Source: Pilatotrama ljubarskyi (lineage: Eukaryota; Basidiomycota; Agaricomycetes; Polyporales; Polyporaceae). From it: a stretch of 64,000 nt of DNA. The notes below the pieces were generated by a model that had not been told where the DNA came from, did no database searches, and was given only the letters and a program-made list of their open reading frames with translations. The position numbers and the translations under genes were made by a program. The DNA lies in contig MU277677.1 of the NCBI GenBank assembly GCA_022385805.1, positions 202,252-266,251 on the forward strand. Direction: 5' to 3'. Below are positions 24,318-35,832 of this stretch, piece by piece (the stretch's first letter is position 1; each line of letters opens with the position of its first letter).

Positions 24318-25094
24318 TACGTCAAGATCCCGGATTGGGCGCCCGGCAGCCTGCGACTGTCTGAGTTGATGTTGGCCACTATACGTACAGCGCAACTAGC
24401 AGTGGGTCTGCGCTGAGAGAGCAACAGAGAGGGAAGGAGGTCGTAGTCGTCAGAGTGAAGTGTCTCGGGCGTTGTACATGGAGAAGGCAGCCCGTGCGGG
24501 ACAGCTTGCAGTGGAGCACGCGCCTGCATTGCTCGCGGCTTTTCCGTGGATTTCCACCGATAAGTCCAAAACAGGATTAGATGATTATTACGTTGACCTC
24601 ACGTCGTCTTCTCGACGAAGTTGGCAACTGTCAACTTCAACCTTGGACTCGCTGCGCTTCCCATGCCCACGCTGCTTCGACGTTGTTGGTCCATATGATG
24701 CACGAGGATGACCGCTACGTCGTGTCCTCGCATGCCTAGTCGGGCAGGTAGGTTCGTTCTTGATAACGTCTCGCGATGGGAGTCTAGAAAACGTAGTTTG
24801 CCATTGCAGAACCCGGGTATAGAGGGTACGCGCCTCCCGGCCAAGAAGCGCGTCTCAGCAGTAACGTACAGCGCGGTGGAAAGACCGGGCGCCCAAGGGA
24901 TTGTATAGATACACCGAAGCAGAAGGAGGTGAGTCCTGTGTGGCCAAACGCACTATGCTACATCGTATCTCGAAGGAATCGTCCGTCGTCGTCATGTCGT
25001 CAAGCATAAATCGCATACGCGTCATGAAGATCATAGAGCAATGTGCGGTTGCCATGGAAGTCGGCGCATAGGTACAGAACACGGCGACCGCTCT
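24318..25094. other. Intergenic, no gene seen
   Basis: About 0.8 kb between the HMG-box gene and the membrane-protein gene, both on the minus strand. Nothing recognisable was found. Confidence 0.45.
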
Positions 25095-26999
25095 TTAAGC
25101 CTGCTCCCTCGCGCTGTCGCTCGGAAAGAGGCAGCTGTAGTCGACGTCAAACGGCGGGACGCCGTAATTCGCCGCCTCAGCCCCGCCATTGCCGATGCCG
25201 TATTGGCGGAGGCCAAGGGAATAGCCTTCGAGGTCGGCGGTGATATCGTATGGGTCGAGCAGCGGAACAGGTAAACCTTCCTGGTGTGGCTCTGGCACTG
25301 GGAACTCGACGGGCGGGTTGAACATGTGCGGAGGCATACTGGTGTTTTGGACATTTTGGGGGAAGGCCGGAACCCGAGGCGTGCAGTCCATGTCGGTGTC
25401 GGGTATAGTGGATGCGAAGGTCTCGTGAAGGATCGGCGGGACATTGCGCGTCCAGTTGTCGTTGTCGGTCATGAGCTGGATAGTGGGCAGCTGCGACGGG
25501 GGCGAAGGCTGGACACGCGGGACCATGCGTGCTGTGACCAGATCGTCTCGAGCCCAGCCGGACAGCGACGATGTGACGACCGTGAGGGGTGAAGGAAGAG
25601 TGGAGATGGTGGCAGCGCGTCGTCGCCGCTCAAAGAGCGGGCTAGTGGGTGGGGGCAGGTATACAGCGCTGGCCGGAGGAAGCATGGTAGTAGAGGGGTC
25701 GACGGCAAGGTTTATCGGCGGCTCTGGCATGAGCAGGGGGTCAGGCATGAGGTGGGGCTCAGGTACGAACTGTCCCTCTGGATTCTGGAGCTGATGCGTC
25801 GGTCAGTCACATACACATTGATACACGACCGGGCGACTCACCATAATCTCGCAGCCGACCGGTGATGGCTGCTCTGAAGCATCCTCGATGTACGTCGAAG
25901 GCGATGGCTCGCTTACCGCAGAATCGAAGGAGAAGATGCTGTGGTCGTCAGACTCGGAGTAGTCGTCGCCCAGGTTGACGTAGTCCCATGGCGAGTACGG
26001 AGACATGTCGCTGTGAGAGAACGACCGTTTCGGCAGGAGCGGGCGGTCAGACACCAACGAAGGCATCGACAACATCGCCGACTGGGACATGAACGCACGA
26101 CTTGGGGCTGGAGGCATCGACGCCGGATAGTCGACGCGCGCCGGAAGAGAGTCCGAACGAGACTGCAATCCGGTAGGCGCGGTGGACGCGAACGGATTGG
26201 ATTCCTCGCTCGACGGCGTGCCAGGCGGTTCTGGCGAGGATGATGACCCCACGCTCCTAGGTGTCGGGCAGTTATAGCGGGAAGGAGAGCGACGGTCGTG
26301 ACGGCCAGACAGGGGCCGACGACGAGAGGCCTTGCGCACGAACTCCTCGACCTGCTCGCGACGCGAGAGCAGGGCAGGGTGTTTGCGCGGCTCGCTACGG
26401 CGTTTCCTAGGACGGTAGACGTAGTTCGGGTTGGCGGCAGCATGGCTCAACGCCTCGACTTTCGCCTTCTCGAACCAGGGCTTCTTGCCCTCGGCCGAGA
26501 GCGACTTCCACGCCTCTCCGGCGCGCTTGGAGAGCGTCTTCTCCTTGGGGTCGGAGACGGCGTTCTCGCCTTTATGCTTCTCGACATAGTCCCGTCGGAA
26601 GAGAATGAACGCGTTAGGGGGACGCGGGGCCCAGGAGGGGTCAAGCTGACGCTTGATCTTATATCGACGCGTGGACGTCGGATTGTGGTAAGGCGTGTAC
26701 GACGACGTGGTATCTGTGGCATCGGAGATGCTCCTCGGCCGCACGCTGGAGTCGAGGGAGAGGCTTCTAGGGATGGGATTGCGTGTCGCGCGAGGGGTGC
26801 TCGCGAGGGGCAGGGAGGGGTGCGCGTGCAAGGGCTGAGAGGAAGAAGTCGTCGCAGTGGTCGTATAAAACATGTCATGGCTGTCGTTAGAGGGAGTCCA
26901 TCCGCAGATGCTCCCTGCTCTAGTGGGAGGCGCAAACATGGCCGGAGACGGGGAGGATGAGATCAGGAGCGTCGCGGGAGCGATTGCTAGCGCGAGCAC
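25095..26999 (-). CDS. HMG-box transcription factor (MATA-HMG/SOX-like)
   Basis: Nuclear DNA-binding protein with one HMG box bending DNA at A/T-rich sites. The box is at about residues 120-190: RPPNAFILFRRDYVEKHKGE, TLSKRAGEAWKSLSAEGKKP, FEKAKVEALSHAAANPNYVY, followed by the basic stretch RPRKRRSEPRK, a probable nuclear signal. Flanks are Ser/Pro-rich and disordered. One intron at about 25795-25842 joins the long first exon to the C-terminal exon, which ends at 25095. Two starts are possible: 26999, or Met 26939 (MFAPPTRAGSICG), which avoids an odd hydrophobic leader. This resembles basidiomycete HMG regulators of mating and fruiting, but no pheromone or receptor gene is nearby, so mating-type function is not claimed. 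Confidence 0.88.
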
Positions 27000-29900
27000 C
27001 CATCATATTTAATGCGAGGTGGGTCCCCTGTGTCGGCAGTCCGTGAAGAGAGCGGTTGGCTGAGTTTGTTGGTGCAAATCTCAGCCTCTCCGACGTCCAG
27101 ACCGTTCCTTTGTTCGCTCCCCCAGTCCTGCTGGGCGTCTGGCGGTCAATCGGCGTTCAAATCAAGTGAAATCGTCGATCGAGGTCCAACAAAAAGAAGC
27201 TGATGGGATCTGCGATCTGCCCCTCGGCAAGCGCAGGCGCCGGGCGAGCCATGAGGCTATCAACCTCCGTTCCAACTCAGCTCGGCCTGCTCTCCTTTTC
27301 CAGCACATCCGCCCACCACCCGACCGCTCAGCACGGCTCCGAGCAACGCAGAAAAATCCTCAAAATACGTTCCTGGCCCAGGTTCAGAGTGCGGGTGCGA
27401 GCTATCCGCGCAGCCCCGGTCCCGACCGGTGGTGGCACTAGCAGTGCGGCATGCGGGACTTCGTTGAGCAGATTCACGCAGTGGCACGCATCAGAATGAG
27501 TGGCATAAGAGTCGCGTGGATTGCGGACTTCCTTTCGAGGGCTGTCCCTGGCTGGCCGCTTTGGCGGCCGCGAGCGATGCTTCTATACTGAACTCCACGG
27601 ACCCCGGCGCGCTCATCAACTCTCATCACCAGCGTGGATAGAATTCGAGAACCAGTGCAGAGGCGTATAGGGTTGGCTCGGAAAACGGTCGCTCATCTCC
27701 GTTTACCACTTCAGGGAGGTCATCTACTCAACGCCCTGATTCTGCCGGGCGGTTGACGGGCTTTGAACTCTCCCCCATCAGCAATAAAATCATTGCAGCT
27801 TCTTATTGTCGGAAGCAATGATGGATCAATGACACGGTCTCTCCGTGATTACACTAGAGGCTCCGTATTTGACATCTGACGCGCGACAGTCCTTTTACTG
27901 ACCTGCACCCCACAGACAGAACGCGACGTCAGAAACATGGAGACACGCATAATATGAAGGGATTGTTTACCGCTGAAGAGTTCCCGCCTTGGCGACCATG
28001 CCGCGGAGTGACGGGAACGTAAAGGAAGTCACTTCGTCCAATGGGATTGGACGGCGTTGTGCTGACCCAGACCCAGAATATCACCTGCCACTCCTGGCTG
28101 CGCGAGCATCTATGGCATTAAGCCCGCAGAGGCGGACTCGCACTCGTGGATCCCATCTTGAAGCGTCCATGCGAGGGTAACTATCGAGCCATTTACACCT
28201 GAGCGGGAACCAGGAATCGACATCTCTTGTGGAACACCCAGAATCTCCGCGGCTCAAAACAAGACGCCCCCAGTGCCCACTTCCGCGACCGGAGTTAAGG
28301 GCCATTCTGGGCCGCCATCCCTTCGCGAGATGAGGATAGAGTTCTTGAAGGCTCCTATTTCGTCGATCGAGGTCACTCGCACCGTCAGGCAGGCTTGTCA
28401 GCGCGTCAGCGCGTCAGCAGCGCGCACACGCACATGTTCGCGGGAGAATAGTCCTGCACAAGCGAAAGGGAAGAGAGCCACCCTTGAGGAAATCCATGGA
28501 GAAAAGGCATACTTTTATCGGAGGATTTAGGCATGCTCTCCGCGCTCGCGAGGGCGCACCCTGGCGCACCCCGGGTGGCCCGGGTCCGAAGGGTCAGGAA
28601 AATAAGGGCAGACTCGATGCGCAATAGAGCCAGATCGCAGCGCCAGCCTGAATGGGAGCTGGAGCCCGTACCCCAAGATGCGTTCATATCGCGGGTCACG
28701 GTGTGCTCATGCGCTTGGGGATAGGCTCTAGTGGCACAGTGCCCGAAGGTAGTTCGTCAGCAGGCTTGACTGCAGAGGACATGCAAGGTTATGCTGCCAC
28801 TGAGATCGTGGTATAGATTCGGGGGGAGACCCCAAAAGCGAGCGATAGAACCCTGAGGAAGGGGCAGAGGGCTTGCTAGTGGGAACGGATCGACCGAAAC
28901 GTCCAAGGGGGGGAGCGAACGTAAGTTGCCGTGCTCAATGGACGAGCGCGAATAGGAGCTCCGCGTGCCAGATCTTCATCGTCCCGCGATCAGCGCGGAA
29001 CGGAACCGAGGTCAAGGCCTCAAGCTTCAAGCCCAGCGCACCGCGCGGCGCGCGCTCGCCGAGCAGATTTGCCTGCGCACTAGCACGCGGATGGCTCGCT
29101 GCTGTTGGCCAGCGGGAAACCCATACTGCCAGGACGAACAGACCAAAACAGCGCGACCTTGACGACACACCCTACCGCCTCCTCGCGCGCGATCCCAGCG
29201 GCGGCCGCGCGAACGCCGACACCCTCGCGTTCGGCGAGCAGGCAAAATGGAATCATGCGGCCCACCGCTTGGAGTGGCCCAGAGTCCAGACCATATGGGT
29301 AGTTATCGGGAGAGCAGCAGATCTGGGATCAAGGGACTGATCGACTTCTTCCACAACGACGCAGGCTGCGCGGCACCCACATGCCATTGAAGGCGGAGTG
29401 TTGCCTGAGTAGCGGAACTGGCACAGCGCAAGGACGATTGAGTTGGGTATTTTTCACGTAATCGAGACAGACGTTTACGTGGGATTGAATTGCGAAGATG
29501 GAAGAGCTCTTATACAAGCGTCCACAATTGCTCGACGGCTGAGAAGAGGTGATGTTGAGCCAGCACGGCTCGGCGAAACGATTCTGATTCCGCCAATCAT
29601 CGACGTTATTGTGAAGCGGTCGCCCAAGCGGAGTAGCGGCGGAAGCGGAGTTGCTGGGCTATATGTAGGCCAGTTCGCAGTAGAACCAGACGCGCTTACA
29701 AGCGACCGTAAACGTCTAGTACGCGTCTCGCCCGAGCGTCGTCGCGTAATTAGAAGGGAAATTAACGAATAGTTCACTCGTCAGATTCCAAGGAGGAGTC
29801 GAGAACCCAAGAAGCCGGTGAAGCGCGCTAGGCCAGGCAAAAGAATGGCCCCCAAGTTGGCCCGTATTGTGTGGAGTGATTTGGGTTATGCGGACTTGTG

Positions 29901-30237
29901 ATTCATCGTAGCACTGTGAACGTCTTGCTGCACTGTTGGGTCAGATCTAGAGATGGAAGAGGCTCGAGATGAAAGCGAGGTAGATCTACGAATGCAATCG
30001 CGCACAACCTGTCAAGTTCTGAAGAAGCGCTCAGCATCGCTGAAAGCGACGCAGCGGCCAGACTCACCAGAGGGAGCTGCCGGAAGTGAGCTGCAGATCC
30101 GATCCGCGTCATGTCCGCAGTAGAGTCGCAGTAGAGTCCCATATCTGTGGACGCATGCCCAAACGACGGTAGGCGAATGACCTCGAGGTTCGAACACAAG
30201 CGGACACTCCTGGAAGTGCAATACGACCACATTGTAT
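27000..30237. other. Gene-poor stretch of 3.2 kb
   Basis: No supported gene. The longest frames (28873-29340 and 29443-29772, plus strand) lack motifs, splice-consistent continuation and typical codon use. A short imperfect tandem of cagcgcgt occurs near 28398-28425. The region may hold promoter sequence of the HMG-box gene (transcribed leftward) or decayed repeats. Confidence 0.45.
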
Positions 30238-31037
30238 TCAAAACCAATAGAAAGGAGATTTTGAGAAGGCCGTCTTGAACCTATCCGCATGGGAGGCAAA
30301 GACCATTAGCGGCTCCCTCCATATGAAGAGCATCCCGGTAGCGACGGGAAGAACGCCACCAACGATGGCTCCGACGGTACGGGACTTCTTCGCGCCCGGA
30401 AGGCTCCCGAGATGGGGTCGCATCCACGTATTCCAGATGATGGCCATGCCCTCCGTAGCATGCCATGCGACGCACGCCGTCAAGCCGAGGTATCCCAGCC
30501 AGCTCCTCCACGGCCACTCTTGCAAGCCAAACTTCACGTACTCATAGTCCAGCTCGGACGGGCCAACGGCGTATATGGGAGGGCCCGGGTCCATGGGCGC
30601 AACGCGATGGGTATAGTAGTGCAACGCCACTACGACAGCAGCGCTGTAGCCGGTGATGCTGAGGATGCTGCTCATACGACGAGCGGGCTTGGGAGAGAGC
30701 ACGCGCTTGAGGAGAGCGGAGAGAGGGTGGATGATGAGCGGGGCGAGCACGAGGTACCTCTCGCCAAAGGGAGTCTGGTAATACTCTCTTCCGAGCAACT
30801 GCCGCGGACGGGTTTGTCTCACATTGCTTGTAAACCACGAGAAATGCCACTCACCATGACTTGAGAGGCCAAGGAGGTACCTCCAAGATTGCCCATGACA
30901 GGCGCGGTCAAATGAATGAGCACAAAGGTGGTGATGAACGGCGCCGACCCGTGAGCAACGCGCGTCAACATAGGCTGCGTTCCAAGGGTGAGTCGGCGCA
31001 GGAAAGACCGTTCGTCGCTGTGAGAGGCGTCGGCCAT
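30238..31037 (-). CDS. MCP1-like mitochondrial membrane protein
   Basis: Multi-pass protein of the MCP1/DUF1691 family; yeast Mcp1 sits in the mitochondrial outer membrane and works with Vps13 in lipid exchange. The start MADASHSDERSFLRRLTLG is at 31037 (an in-frame alternative is 31064). The first membrane segment is near SAPFITTFVLIHLTAPVMG. An intron at about 30796-30857 follows. Exon 2 has YYQTPFGERYLVLAPLIIHP, HPLSALLKRVLSPKPARR and GYSAAVVVALHYYTHR, and ends WREPLMVFASHADRF with YWF at the stop. Repeated His in membrane segments is typical of the family. Convergent transcription is absent; it is divergent from RPA34 across about 240 bp. Confidence 0.8.
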
Positions 31038-31274
31038 GATGTAGAGCAACCGATTTACGAGCAAAGTGGGCCACTCCTCGTACGCAATGCTGCAACGATC
31101 TGCGGCCGGGTCAGGACCGTCGCCGAGGATATGCGTAAGTCTGCGTCAGCCATTGGACGACAACTGAGCGTCAGCAGATGTTTTGTTTGTTCCGCAAGCT
31201 CTTGCCAAACAACCGCATCCTAAAGCGGAAACTGCTATTTTGTACCACCACCATCACTCTAAGCGCCCGCACAT

Positions 31275-32211
31275 ATGAGCTCCTCACGATCCTCCTCCTC
31301 CTCTCCGCAGCTGGAAAGCCTACATGAAACCCTGAGGAAGTCGAAGGAGAAACAGAAGGAGTCAAAAGAAGCACACGCTGTTTCTGCGGTCGATAAGCAT
31401 GGCAAGAATGAGGGCCAGAATCCCAACTGGGACTACAAGCCACCCGAGGGATACAAGGCCGTGAACTTGAAGGTGGACGACGAGACGTTCGACTGGGACA
31501 GTATCAAGAATGATGACAACTTGGATCTATGGGTGGTGCGGATACCTGCCGGCGTGCGTCTTTCGTCGCGTCTCCCTCTATGCGCTTTTTCTGATGCTTC
31601 TCTCGCATGCCAGCTCAAGCTGAAGTACTTGGATGGCGCGAAACTCGACTCGTCATCATCTGCTGCGAAGACTGCACGAGTAGCCTCCATCGACCGGAAG
31701 AGCACAACATATGACGTGTGGAATCTTGGTAAGGATGAGGCAGATACTATCGGCGGCGAAGAGCTGCGCGGGGTCTCAGTGCTGCTGCCGAGGAGTAAGC
31801 ACGGAGGCAAGCTATACCAAGGTGAGTAACGACGTTCTATATCGCGCTTAGCTTCGTCCGACCGCTATATCGTCAGCTCCGAAACCTATATCCCGCCGTC
31901 TAGTCATCTCGGCGCGTCCTACCCTCCCTACACCTCAGTCTTCGCCTGAAGCCTCTCCCGCCTCGCACGAAAACCCTCCTCGACCTAAATACCCCAAGGA
32001 GCTTCTCACACATCGATTCATGCCGCTAGGATCTCAAGCACCGGTCGAGGACGACACGGCCATGGACGTGGATGCTCATGTCACGCAAGGGTCAAGCTCT
32101 CACAAGGAGAGCCGCAAGACCGGCGGAGAGGAGGGAGAAGCACCCAAGAAGAAGAGAAAGACAGGCAACGAGTCTCCCAAGAAGTCCAAGAAGGCGAAGG
32201 CCGCTTCATAG
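31275..32211 (+). CDS. RPA34: RNA polymerase I subunit RPA34-like
   Basis: Subunit of the Rpa49-Rpa34 heterodimer of RNA polymerase I (TFIIF-like), nucleolar. After two introns (31554-31613 and 31822-31876) the protein reads WDYKPPEGYKAVNLKVDDET, LWVVRIPAGLKLKYLDGAKL, TYDVWNLGKDEADTIGGEEL and LRGVSVLLPRSKHGGKLYQ, then a disordered Pro/Ser region. It ends in a lysine-rich tail (APKKKRKTGNESPKKSKKAK) characteristic of Rpa34/PAF49 proteins. About 270 residues. Both introns are 55-60 nt and keep phase. Divergent from MCP1, convergent with ADA3. Confidence 0.8.
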
Positions 32212-32453
32212 CACGCACATACTACTGTTCGCCTGTCATTCTTTTCCCTGCTAGCCGTTCGCACCTGTCATAGTGCCCGGAACCTGTCTGCCACCTCGAG
32301 AGAATAGAGTACAAAGGAAAACATACGACATGTCGCATCCGAGCTTTATAGTGTGAGGTCATCCAAGGGTGCATAGGAATAATACAAATAAGTCTGAAAG
32401 CAACGCAACGCGCAGGGACGAAATGATACACAGTTCGCCCGACTCTCAAGCCC

Positions 32454-35400
32454 TCAGCCAAGCTCCATCTCGTCCCCAGCCCGACCTTTGCCCTTCGTAG
32501 TCCGTGTATCCGCCCCGTCGACCCTCCCGTTCGCCGCGGCCGTCAGCGACGAGCTCGCCATCGGCCGGGTCTGAGGCAGTCGGGCAAGGTTCTCCTGAAT
32601 CTCGTCCTCGATGCCAGCGTAGATGCTCTCCTGCGGGAAGCCCCATATCCGCCCAGGGTGCTCGCGCTCCTTCTCCTCGAACACGCCGCCAATCACGTCC
32701 ACCCAATTCCGGCGCGTCCGAACGAGCTCCTGCAGTTGCTCCGGAACGTGAAGCTGGTTATGCTCGTCCGGGTTCAGCCCTAACGCGGCTGGGCAGGGGG
32801 GCAGAGACGCGGTGCCGCCTATTGTACCATTCGCAGAACCGTGCAGAGCGTCGCCCTTCTGCTTCTTCTTCTTGTTCGCCTTCGGCCCGTCCTTCTTCTG
32901 CAGCTTGGAGTAGAGCGTCGTGATGTTCTTGTCGAGCGCGTCCCGCCCGTCGACGTACTCCTGGTATGCGAGGCGATCCTCAGCGATGGCAGCCAGTCGC
33001 GCGCGACGAGCTTTGTTCGTCGCAAGGACGGTGCGCAACTCCCGCTGCGCGTGTCGGAGTGCGGTCGCGATTGGGTCGTCGACCGCCTCCGAGTAGTCTG
33101 GCTGTAGGAATAACAATGATTTCTGAGCACTGCTAAATCTGCCACCTTATCTGGAAAAACCCACAATCTCATCGAGCAAACCATGAAATCGCATGACATT
33201 CCGCATGCGATCCTCAAGGTCAGCGACGTTGAGCTTGTCGCGCGCTGCCGCAGCAGCCGCGCCGTTTGTCCCAGGCCGGCCCTCCATTGCCTCTTCCGCC
33301 GCCTTCACGCCCTTCCACTCCGTCGCGTCCTGCATCGGGATCAGTGCGCTCACGACGCGCTCGGTCAACGGGCCGTGGCCCCGCTCCTCCGTGAGAAGGT
33401 CCGTGTCTCCCAGTGTCGAGGGCTCCCACTTGGGCAGCGCGCCCGGCGGTCCCGGATGTGCGTTCGCTCGCGACGCAGCAGTGCCTGGTAGAGGCCCGCC
33501 ATACATCGCCGTGTCCTCCTCTTCCCATACTTGCGAGTAATGTCGCCCGAGTTTCGGCATGATGAACGGCTCGACCTCGTCGCCAGTGTACTGCAGGAAG
33601 CCGATGTCCTCTTCCTTTATGGGTCGTAACCAGGGTTCTATGCTGGTGTAGAACGTCGTGACGAGGACCTGATTGGGCTGCTTGCTCTTACTGAAGTCTT
33701 CCTGGACTTCTGTAGGCTTGCTCGGCCCGGGGGCTGGGCGGGGGGCTACTGGTGGTCGTTGGGGAAGTAATGAGACCGCAGGCGGAAGCGCAAAGTCTGG
33801 ACCAGCAGGCTACAGGACGTGCATCCTGAGTTAACGAAACGGAACCGGAGACACATGCGGGACTGACCTTGGTGAATGCAGTAGACATAGAAGGAAACTT
33901 CGAGGCTTTCTGCGTCGGCGGATGTGGGTGGGTATGAGGAGGCAGCGGAGACGCCTTTCGAGGCTTCGGAGGGTCTGTGGCTGCGTGTGACCATCTTGTG
34001 CCGAGCAGCGACTCGTTGAACGTACCTGGTTCCAGGTCGCTTGAATCATCAAGTTTCCGCTTCTTCTTGTTCTTCTTCTTGAGCTCCTCGGCGGCACTGT
34101 GGATACGTCAGCTCCTGTTCGTTAGAAAACTGGTACTACTTGTCATGGAATAGCAGCCAGGAATTATGGGCGCGCGCTGGAAGCTGTCTCGTACCAAGGA
34201 GAATCCGAGCTGCATGACCGTCCGGTCACCGTACGTTGATGTAGCGGGGGAAGAGCAGCATGCTCTCACCCGACCCGCATCGATGATACCACTAGCCACA
34301 GGCTCACGAGCACTGCGCAGGCTGGTCGGACACATAAACCCGCACCAACCTAATCAATGCTCGCGACGACACATATAGGTCAAGAGAACGGTTCAAGCAT
34401 GCGTATGCTCACCGTTTGCGAGGATCTATTGATGACGGAGAAGGGGCGGGCATGGAGACAGCAGGCAATGATGACAAGCGATTCTTCGGCGGCTGCGGCT
34501 GAGGTTGCAATGAGGCTCTACCCTCGTCCCCGTTGATGGATGTAGATGGCGTGACTATGAGACCATTCGAACGGTGGCAGAGCCAGTATCAAGTTGATGA
34601 AATTGCCACAATAAGGTTTCAGACCCAGGGAAGGGCGATGGTGAGGGTCCGGAGAGAAGAGGCGTAGAATTTGGTGCCAGAGCCCGCGCGAGGGTATTTG
34701 TCGCCAGAATTTCCGTCCAGGCGAATGGATAGCAGTGGCGCGAAGCGATAGATACAAGACAAGGGAAGGAGGACGAGAAATACAGCGAGGACCACAGAAG
34801 CGCCACAGGAAGGTCCAAGCGTCATATTCAGCAGGACACAGCAGGTAGCGGTCATTAGTGTTTGCGTCAGCGCGAAGCGTGAGTACATGCGACATATGAG
34901 GCATCGGAGAGGACCAGAGATGGAGCAAACCATGGAAAGTTACCCATAGGGTCAGAAAGATGACCGTGAGACATCGCCAGGGCGTAAGGAGGCGCGAGGT
35001 CATATCGAGTCCGTTTCGTACGCGCGTTCGACCGCAGTGAGTACAGATGACAAAGGAAGTTATTGACGACACATTGGGCGCGAGAGTAGGTGAATGAGTG
35101 GCCGGGCGTGGCGTGACGTCGGGATTAGGAGGTTTGGATTGCACAGAGCGGGAACAGGTCAGTGGCAGGATGCCCAGAGTGCAAAGTAGTACGCACAGCC
35201 TCGTTCCCTCTCCGCCCTCTGCAAAGCCTTCGCTTTGCTCTTCTCCTTTTCCCTCAGACGTCGCATAGACTCCTCAATGGCTCGCATGTCATCACCGGCC
35301 TTCTTGGCGCGTTCGAGGCTCTTCTGCTTGAACGCGGTAAGCTCCGCGTGAAGCAGCTCAAGTTCATCTGTCGGTGGGACCGCGTCCGGGGGGTTATGGA

Positions 35401-35455
35401 AGAGAGCCGAGCGGATAGTGGGGAGAGCGGCGTATGGTGAGACTGAAGACGACAT
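32454..35455 (-). CDS. NGG1: SAGA/ADA complex subunit Ada3 (Ngg1)
   Basis: Adaptor of the Gcn5-Ada2-Ada3 histone acetyltransferase module of SAGA, nuclear. Exon 1 (35197-35455) reads MSSSVSPYAALPTIRSALFH, then DELELLHAELTAFKQKSLER, the coiled N-terminal helix of fungal Ada3. Exon 2 (34413-34554) gives TPSTSINGDEGRASLQPQPQ to SSIDPRKR. This joins in phase to AAEELKKKNKKKRKLDDSSD. The C-terminal Ada3 domain includes TTFYTSIEPWLRPIKEEDIG, MPKLGRHYSQVWEEED, LNVADLEDRMRNVMRFHGLL and SEAVDDPIATALRHAQRELR. The stop is at 32454. Intron 1 is exceptional: 642 nt and AG-free (separate entry). A second long intron (about 313 nt, 34100-34412) may hide a small exon. Confidence 0.88.
34555..35196 (-). other. 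642-nt AG-free intron 1 of the Ada3 gene
   Basis: Donor gtgcgt starts at 35196, after the first base of a codon (CGA GGC T). The acceptor catag ends at 34555, restoring the codon as TTC and continuing ACG CCA TCT. The phase of both exons demands exactly this join. Read on the transcribed (minus) strand, the intron has no AG anywhere before its final AG; on the plus strand there is no CT from 34557 to 35199. All other introns modelled here are mostly 50-75 nt. A branch-point-like CTGAC (35158-35162) sits 34 nt after the donor, about 600 nt from the acceptor; further CTGAC copies lie at 34951-34955 and 34866-34870. A TTGAT nearer the 3' end could also serve. Confidence 0.85.
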
Positions 35456-35832
35456 GGTGTGGTTCGGGAGACCAGGTCACCAGATGGTGACAAAAGCAGC
35501 GTCCCCAGACTGCTGCGTGTTTCCTGAGCCCAGGACGTGGAGATGAGGCGGACGACGAGGGTCCGCGGTGAGGGCGAGGAAGAGCTGAACGAGCACCGTC
35601 GCGAGCAGATCCAAGTTCGTAGACGCCCGACTGCAGCCCAGGCGTCTGCTACAATGGTTGATTCTTTCGGCAGTCCGTTCCCACGCTGTGCTAATGCAGT
35701 GTCTGCAAAGCTCACCAAACTCGTTCAATCCATCTCCGGACACAACGCCCTTGCTCCATTCTTGCCACGCCCTGGTCCCACGAAAACATCCTTGGTCTCT
35801 CGCAGCAGCGCGTGTGCGCCGTGACGCGCAAC

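Noticed and set aside
25095..26999. HMG-box gene as a mating-type locus
   Set aside because: No pheromone, receptor or homeodomain genes nearby; many non-mating HMG-box factors share this architecture.
28873..29340. 155-codon plus-strand frame in the gene-poor region
   Set aside because: No recognisable domain, Arg/Ala-rich composition typical of GC-rich chance frames, and competing frames of similar quality on the other strand.
29443..29772. 109-codon plus-strand frame
   Set aside because: No family recognised and an equally long opposite-strand frame exists; no promoter or intron signals.
34518..35144. A 208-codon minus-strand open frame inside the Ada3 region
   Set aside because: It lies almost wholly in the AG-free intron. 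Lack of AG removes all TAG stops and so lengthens frames by chance. A real coding sequence could hardly avoid AG in every frame, and both flanking exons are needed to join each other in phase.
35477..35743. Minus-strand frame upstream of Ada3
   Set aside because: Lies in the divergent promoter shared with the Mg2+ transporter; Ada3 already has a good start at 35455 with the family N-terminus.
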